Positions 59,701-64,000 of a DNA stretch of 64,000 nt are shown in pieces. The translations under genes and the position numbers were made by a program. The DNA comes from Hazenella coriacea. GTDB lineage: Bacteria > Bacillota > Bacilli > Thermoactinomycetales > Thermoactinomycetaceae. Position 1 is the stretch's first letter; every line of letters starts with the position of its first letter. Under the pieces are notes generated by a model. That model did not search any database. It was not told where the DNA came from and worked only from the letters and a program-made list of their open reading frames with translations. The stretch lies in NCBI RefSeq assembly GCF_004341825.1, contig NZ_SMAG01000002.1, positions 186,001 through 250,000 on the forward strand, in the 5' to 3' direction.

Positions 59701-60861
59701 GTGAAAAAGAAGATTCTAAGCATTGTACTAATCTTTGCTTGTCTATTTACATTATTTCCTTTAGAAATAGGCAGAGTACAGGCAAACTCCTCTAGTATTG
59801 ATCAGAAAAGAGCAGACATCAAGGAACGAGATAAAGAAATCCAACAACTAGAAAAAAAGAAGAGCTTGGCTCAACGTGATCAGAAGGATTTGCTAGCTTA
59901 TCTAAATGAAACCAAAAGTAAACTACAAGCTTATGACCAGAAGGTGTACGATCTCCAGCAAAAGGTGATTGCTGGAGAAAATCAATTAGAACAAATCGAA
60001 AAACAATTAAATCAACGTAGAGAGATTCTAAATGATCGCTTAAAAACGATCTACTTACAAGGAGATACCTTCTATCTAGAAACTCTCATTTCTTCTAATT
60101 CTTTTGGAGACTTTCTCCAACGTCTTCATGATATTCAAGCGATCAATCGAGCTGATCAACGTGTCTTAGATTCATATGAACAAGAGACAAAAAGATTGCA
60201 ATCAGCACAGATGGATCATCAAAAAGATTTAGATGAATTGAAGCAACAAAAAGAGAAAGCTCAAGGGCTTTATGTAGAGCTCACGAAGAAACACCAACAA
60301 CATCAAGAACAGATTCAATCCATTACTGAGAACCTCGAAGAGTTGGAAGAGGAAAATGAGAAAGCACGTCAAGAAGTGACTGCCTTAATTGCAAAAGCTG
60401 CTAAGCAAGCGGCTGAACGGGAACGAGAGAGAGAGCTTCTAGGAGAAAGAACTCCTACATATACAGGTGGGAAGTTCTATTGGCCTGTAGATGGTGGAAC
60501 GTTAACTTCTAGCTTTGGTACAAGGTATCATCCAATTAAAAAGGTATACAAAAATCATGCAGGAATTGATATCGCTGCACCTATGGGGAGACCGATCAAA
60601 GCAGCTGCCCCTGGAGAAGTGATTGAAGCTCGTCCCTCCAATGGCTATGGTTACATCATTGTCATTTATCATGGTGATGGATTATCTACCTTATATGCTC
60701 ACATGTATGCCCAAACAGTGAAAGTGAAAAAGGGAGACACGATTCAACGTGGACAAGTAATCGCTGAAGTAGGAAGTAATGGTTGGTCGACAGGACCACA
60801 TTTGCATTTTGAAGTGCATACAGGTGGATCTCCCGTGGACCCCATGAGCTATTTTCGGTAA
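59701..60861 (+). CDS. Secreted coiled-coil M23 peptidoglycan hydrolase 1
   Basis: 386 residues: signal peptide (cleavage near residue 29), a long coiled coil (about 33-250) and a C-terminal LytM/M23 endopeptidase domain with HAGIDIA, YGYIIVIYHGDGLS and HLHFE, so all zinc ligands are present. The layout is that of EnvC/PcsB-type hydrolases, whose coiled coil is engaged by FtsX. The coiled coil contains the block GDTFYLETLISSNSFGDFL, which recurs in the next three genes. The start is GTG 59701 after GAGGAGG. It follows ftsX by 68 nt with a direct repeat GATTTACAC in between. Confidence 0.93.
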   Translation: MKKKILSIVLIFACLFTLFPLEIGRVQANSSSIDQKRADIKERDKEIQQLEKKKSLAQRDQKDLLAYLNETKSKLQAYDQKVYDLQQKVIAGENQLEQIEKQLNQRREILNDRLKTIYLQGDTFYLETLISSNSFGDFLQRLHDIQAINRADQRVLDSYEQETKRLQSAQMDHQKDLDELKQQKEKAQGLYVELTKKHQQHQEQIQSITENLEELEEENEKARQEVTALIAKAAKQAAERERERELLGERTPTYTGGKFYWPVDGGTLTSSFGTRYHPIKKVYKNHAGIDIAAPMGRPIKAAAPGEVIEARPSNGYGYIIVIYHGDGLSTLYAHMYAQTVKVKKGDTIQRGQVIAEVGSNGWSTGPHLHFEVHTGGSPVDPMSYFR

Positions 60862-60893
60862 AGATCAGCGAGTAGTGACAGGAGGAGACTAAG

Positions 60894-61958
60894 ATGAAAA
60901 AGAAGCTACTATCGGGGGCTTTGGCGGTCAGTCTAGCCTGTTCAACTTGGATCACAGATCATGTATTTGCGGCAGGTACTAACAACCCAGAGTCCCAGCT
61001 TAAAGAGATCCAAAACGATAAGTCAAAGGTTCAGGCTGATCTGAAGAAAGTAAAAGCAGACTATGATGAGAAGAAGAAAAAGTTAGAAGAACTTGAAAAG
61101 CAAGTGAGCGCTTTTGACCAACAAATCGCCCAGCATATGAAAGATTTAGAAGAGAATCAAGTTCACTTAGACCAACAACAAGAGAAGTTTAATAAAATGG
61201 TGGTTCGAATGTATGAGAATGGAGAGACTCACTATCTCTCTCAACTTGTAGGAGCGAGAACGTTTAGTGAGTTTTTACACCGCTTTGAATCAGTCCGTCT
61301 TTTTGCTCAACAAGAACAATCTGTCTTGAATGAATATGTCTCTTACAAGGAAAAAGTAGAGGCTAGTAAAAAGAAGATAGAAGATGAGAAAGAGAAGCAA
61401 GCTCCGATCTTAGCTGAAGCACAGGAAGAATATAAAGAAGTAGAGGCTATTGTAAACAAGCATAACAGCCAACTTGACCAGTTAGAAAAAAAAGAAGAAG
61501 TAGCTGAAGCAGCCATTGCCGAAAAGAATCGTTTGGCTCGTGAAGCTGCGATGAAAAAAGTAGCGAATTATGGTACAGGGGTATTTGCATGGCCTGCTCC
61601 AGGAACACGTCTTACTTCTCCATTTGGTTGGAGAAATGGTCGGTCGCATGATGGGGTTGACCTTGCTAATGGAAGCACAGGAAGCCCTATTATAGCAGCT
61701 GACTCTGGAACAGTTACTTTGATGAAAGATAATCCTGGTGGCTATGGCTACTATATAGTCATTAACCATGGGAATGGTCTTTCCACCCTGTATGCTCATA
61801 TGTATCGCTCTACAGTGACAGTATCTCTGGGCCAAAAGGTGCAGAAGGGACAGAAAATCGCTGCGATTGGCAATAATGGAAGATCCACAGGTCCCCACCT
61901 TCACTTTGAAGTTCATAGAAATGGAAGACCTGAAGATCCTATGAAGTTTATTAAATAG
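60894..61958 (+). CDS. Secreted coiled-coil M23 peptidoglycan hydrolase 2
   Basis: 354 residues with the same plan as the previous gene: signal peptide ending near ADHVFA-type residues 21-27 (HVFAAG), coiled coil (about 33-225) with GETHYLSQLVGARTFSEFL, then an M23 domain with SHDGVDLANG and PHLHFEVHRNG. The ATG follows GGAGGAGACTAAG. The 32-nt gap to the preceding gene indicates one transcript. Probably a second partner of FtsEX, or one used at a different cell-cycle or sporulation stage. Confidence 0.93.
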   Translation: MKKKLLSGALAVSLACSTWITDHVFAAGTNNPESQLKEIQNDKSKVQADLKKVKADYDEKKKKLEELEKQVSAFDQQIAQHMKDLEENQVHLDQQQEKFNKMVVRMYENGETHYLSQLVGARTFSEFLHRFESVRLFAQQEQSVLNEYVSYKEKVEASKKKIEDEKEKQAPILAEAQEEYKEVEAIVNKHNSQLDQLEKKEEVAEAAIAEKNRLAREAAMKKVANYGTGVFAWPAPGTRLTSPFGWRNGRSHDGVDLANGSTGSPIIAADSGTVTLMKDNPGGYGYYIVINHGNGLSTLYAHMYRSTVTVSLGQKVQKGQKIAAIGNNGRSTGPHLHFEVHRNGRPEDPMKFIK

Positions 61959-62271
61959 TGATACATAGAGTTCAAGCTAGATCAACAATGATCGTTTGAT
62001 TCTATAGTCCTATAAGAAGATGTGAATTGGTTAATATCCAATCATGTAAGAGATTTAGATTCTATCTATCATAGATGAAAGAGTCGTCTAGTAGGCTTAA
62101 ATTAGTAATATTGACTCACTTGTTGATGCTTTCTCAATGGTTAGGAATATCGTACAAAACTTGCAGGAGGTCGATCTAGTTGTGCGAACTAGATCGACAT
62201 TCCTAGTCTACTTGCCAAACTAGATGAGAAGAACTGATGGATCTGCAAATCTATTCAATGGGGGAGACTAA
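61959..62271 (+). other. 313-nt gap between M23 genes 2 and 3, with hairpins
   Basis: GTCGATCTAGTT (62170-62181) is perfectly complementary to AACTAGATCGAC (62187-62198). ATTGG/CCAAT forms a smaller hairpin near 62026-62042. No gene was recognised. The structures may end or process the transcript from the first two M23 genes. Confidence 0.6.
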
Positions 62272-63363
62272 GTGAAGTTTGCATGGTTGAAAGTTAGTCT
62301 TGTGTTGATGTTCCTAGTAATCTTAGGTATGCCTCATACCGTATTTGCCGAGAAAGTATCAAAAGAAGAGTTAATGGCTGTACGTGACAAGAAGTATCAT
62401 ATGCTAGATGAGATCGCAGCACAGAACATCGAGCTGAAGAAATATGTGGATCAGATGAAACAAGCAGAGAATGAAATCAGTAAGATTCAAATAACTATGG
62501 CACCTGTTGAAGAGCGTTTGACCAAAGCTCAAGCAGATGCGAAGGTGTATGAAAAGTTGTTTCATGACCGTATTACTTTGGCTTATAAACAAGGGGAGAT
62601 GAACTACTTATCCCATTTGTTATCTGCGGAAACATTTACCGATTTTATTCATCGCTATGATTCAGTTAGGATGGTAGTAAAGCAAGATCATCGGTTGTTA
62701 CAAAAACGGATGGAGATTGTCCAGCAGATCGAAACGGAAAAAGCCAAGTATGACAAGCTCATCGATCAAATGGACGAGCAGGTTCAAAAATCGAAACAAG
62801 CTTATCAACAGCTACTTGAACAACAAAAAGGTAAGAAAGCGGAGCTTGCAAAGCTAGAAGATCTTTCCGAAATGTATCAAGATGAGCTGATTCGAATTAA
62901 TCTTTACGAATGGAAACAGGGGAAACTAAAACGGACGTATCCAGGAAGTTTACAATGGCCTGTACCATCTCATGTAAAGGCTAATTCTGAATTTAATCTT
63001 AATCGAATACATCCGATTTATAAATATAAGCGTCCTCATAGGGGAATGGACTTCGCAGCACCTTACAATACACCCATTTATGCAGCTACTGATGGGGTTG
63101 TCGTAGCGAGTCAGCCAGCAAGTGGGTATGGTTGGTTGGTAGTCATTTATCATGGTGAGAAGAATGGAAAAAGTGTATTTACCTGCTATGGACATAGTGA
63201 GCGAAAACAGATAAAGGTTCGAGTCGGGGAAGATGTTATGGCAGGTCAAACCATTGCTGGGGTTGGAAGTAATGGTGACTCAACAGGTAATCATCTTCAT
63301 TTTGAAGTTCGATATGGAAATGGGATTCATGCTCCGGCAGTAAACCCTAGAAACTGGTTTTGA
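62272..63363 (+). CDS. Secreted coiled-coil M23 peptidoglycan hydrolase 3
   Basis: 363 residues: signal peptide (GMPHTVFAE, cleavage near 26), coiled coil with GEMNYLSHLLSAETFTDFI, and a C-terminal M23 domain with PHRGMDFAAPYN, SGYGWLVVIYHG and HLHFEVRYG, zinc ligands intact. The start is GTG 62272 after GGGGGAGAC. It is more distant from copies 1 and 2 in the linker, and large inverted repeats lie on both sides, so it may be expressed separately. Confidence 0.92.
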   Translation: MKFAWLKVSLVLMFLVILGMPHTVFAEKVSKEELMAVRDKKYHMLDEIAAQNIELKKYVDQMKQAENEISKIQITMAPVEERLTKAQADAKVYEKLFHDRITLAYKQGEMNYLSHLLSAETFTDFIHRYDSVRMVVKQDHRLLQKRMEIVQQIETEKAKYDKLIDQMDEQVQKSKQAYQQLLEQQKGKKAELAKLEDLSEMYQDELIRINLYEWKQGKLKRTYPGSLQWPVPSHVKANSEFNLNRIHPIYKYKRPHRGMDFAAPYNTPIYAATDGVVVASQPASGYGWLVVIYHGEKNGKSVFTCYGHSERKQIKVRVGEDVMAGQTIAGVGSNGDSTGNHLHFEVRYGNGIHAPAVNPRNWF

Positions 63364-63408
63364 TAAATGGTTATCTTGAGAGAAAAGGAAAGCTATTTTA
63401 GGGGTTCG

Positions 63409-63451
63409 TCGAGCTATGTTCTCTATAAATATAATAGAGAACATAGCTCGA
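63409..63451. repeat. Large perfect inverted repeat between M23 genes 3 and 4
   Basis: TCGAGCTATGTTCTCTAT and ATAGAGAACATAGCTCGA are exact complements (18 bp, 7-nt loop). There is no clear T-run on either side, so it may be a transcript-processing or stability element rather than a terminator. Confidence 0.8.
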
Positions 63452-63530
63452 TATATTTAAAACCAGATAAATCTACGATCGTAGATCAACAAGAATAGAT
63501 TTTTCAGCAACATAGGGGGTACTACTAAAG

Positions 63531-64000
63531 ATGGTAAAGAGAAATATATTGACATTTGCCCTTGCAACTTCCCTAGTAGTTACAATGTTACCAATCCAGG
63601 GCGCACATGCTGAAGATGCTAGAGATAAGATAAAAAAAGTTCGCGAAGAGAAAAAAAGTGTTTTAGATGAAATCAGCAAAACGAATAGCGAAATGAATGA
63701 ACAACTGAAAGTGATGAAAGAAGCAGATCTGAAAATCAAAGAAATTGAAAAAGAAGTTGAACCCATCACTATTCAATTAAAACAAAAAGAAGATGAAGCA
63801 GCTGAGGTAGAAAAAGTTTTTAATGAACAAATGAAACGTCTCTATGAACAAGGTGAGACGAACTATATGGCTCAATTATTATCTGCTCCATCATTTAATG
63901 AATTTCTTAACCGTTTTGATTCGATTCGCCTGATGGCTAAACGCGATTATACAATCGTTGAACAACGGTTAGTTGCTGTGGAGGCTGTCAAAAAAGAGAA
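63531..64000 (+). CDS. Secreted coiled-coil protein, probable M23 hydrolase 4 (cut by window end)
   Basis: The first 156 residues are seen: signal peptide (cleavage after GAHA, residue 27) and the start of the coiled coil, including GETNYMAQLLSAPSFNEFL, the block shared by the three preceding M23 genes. The M23 domain itself would lie beyond base 64000, so the assignment depends on the paralogues. The ATG at 63531 follows AGGGGGT. It extends the tandem array behind ftsEX to four members. Confidence 0.85.
   Translation, partial: MVKRNILTFALATSLVVTMLPIQGAHAEDARDKIKKVREEKKSVLDEISKTNSEMNEQLKVMKEADLKIKEIEKEVEPITIQLKQKEDEAAEVEKVFNEQMKRLYEQGETNYMAQLLSAPSFNEFLNRFDSIRLMAKRDYTIVEQRLVAVEAVKKE

Noticed and set aside
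1-64000. tRNA, rRNA, CRISPR arrays, insertion sequences, prophage genes
   Set aside because: Looked for CCA-type cloverleaf regions, regularly spaced repeats, transposase and integrase motifs on both strands; none was recognised.

Overview
The window is AT-rich (roughly 40 % GC by eye) chromosomal DNA of an endospore-forming Gram-positive bacterium of the order Bacillales. Evidence for this is the ywmB-murA-spoIID / spoIIQ-spoIIID order, spore photoproduct lyase, AGGAGG-type ribosome binding sites with many TTG and GTG starts, lipobox lipoproteins, an S-box and a yybP-ykoY riboswitch, and an hpf-secA-prfB-cccB-ftsEX order like that of Bacillus subtilis. The flagellar genes that B. subtilis carries at two of these loci are absent. 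That suggests a non-motile lineage, perhaps Thermoactinomycetaceae, but this placement is an inference. No rRNA, tRNA, IS element, prophage or CRISPR array was seen.

Region by region: 1-6.4 kb holds murA and sporulation genes, with a small rearrangement in which a WGR-domain gene lies between a broken copy of the splB 3' end and intact splB. 6.6-9.9 kb holds an EpuA-type membrane protein, a CDP-alcohol phosphatidyltransferase, an ACT-malic enzyme and fabZ. 10.3-23.6 kb is a Wzx/Wzy-type surface polysaccharide cluster: glycosyltransferases, WbpB/E/A/D-like genes for a diacetamido uronic acid, flippase, polymerase, an LCP ligase, a sugar epimerase and the initiating sugar-phosphate transferase. 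24.0-26.9 kb is an S-box riboswitch with metNIQ. 26.9-30 kb carries yvyE and two nearly identical LCP genes; 30-33.6 kb a subtilisin-like protease and metK. 33.9-38 kb has a DegU-like regulator, comFA, comFC and HU. 38.4-40.8 kb is a polar amino acid ABC transporter with a DnaA-box cluster inside it. 41-45 kb has a cold-shock gene, hpf, and a second polysaccharide locus with a WbpI-like epimerase and a glycosyltransferase. 45.3-51.8 kb has secA, prfB (with its programmed frameshift), enoyl-CoA hydratase and cytochrome c-551. 51.8-55.4 kb is a Mn2+-riboswitch operon of TerC, an unknown protein, a lipoprotein, a YgiC/YjfC-like ATP-grasp ligase and a DUF350 membrane protein. 55.4-57.2 kb has a deacetylase and CorA. 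58-64 kb is ftsEX followed by four tandem coiled-coil M23 hydrolase genes, the last cut by the window edge.

How the parts connect: the two polysaccharide loci together encode every step from UDP-GlcNAc to UDP-ManNAc3NAcA. They also share a conserved upstream element containing WalR-box-like half-sites, which suggests common control by a cell-wall stress regulator. LCP enzymes would attach the polymer to peptidoglycan, and FtsEX with its M23 partners would open the wall. The best candidates for undescribed biology are the Mn-riboswitch/TerC/ATP-grasp/lipoprotein operon, a two-member family of 36-41-residue membrane proteins encoded tail-to-tail with fabZ and the sugar transferase gene, the DnaA-box cluster, and the shared polysaccharide promoter element.
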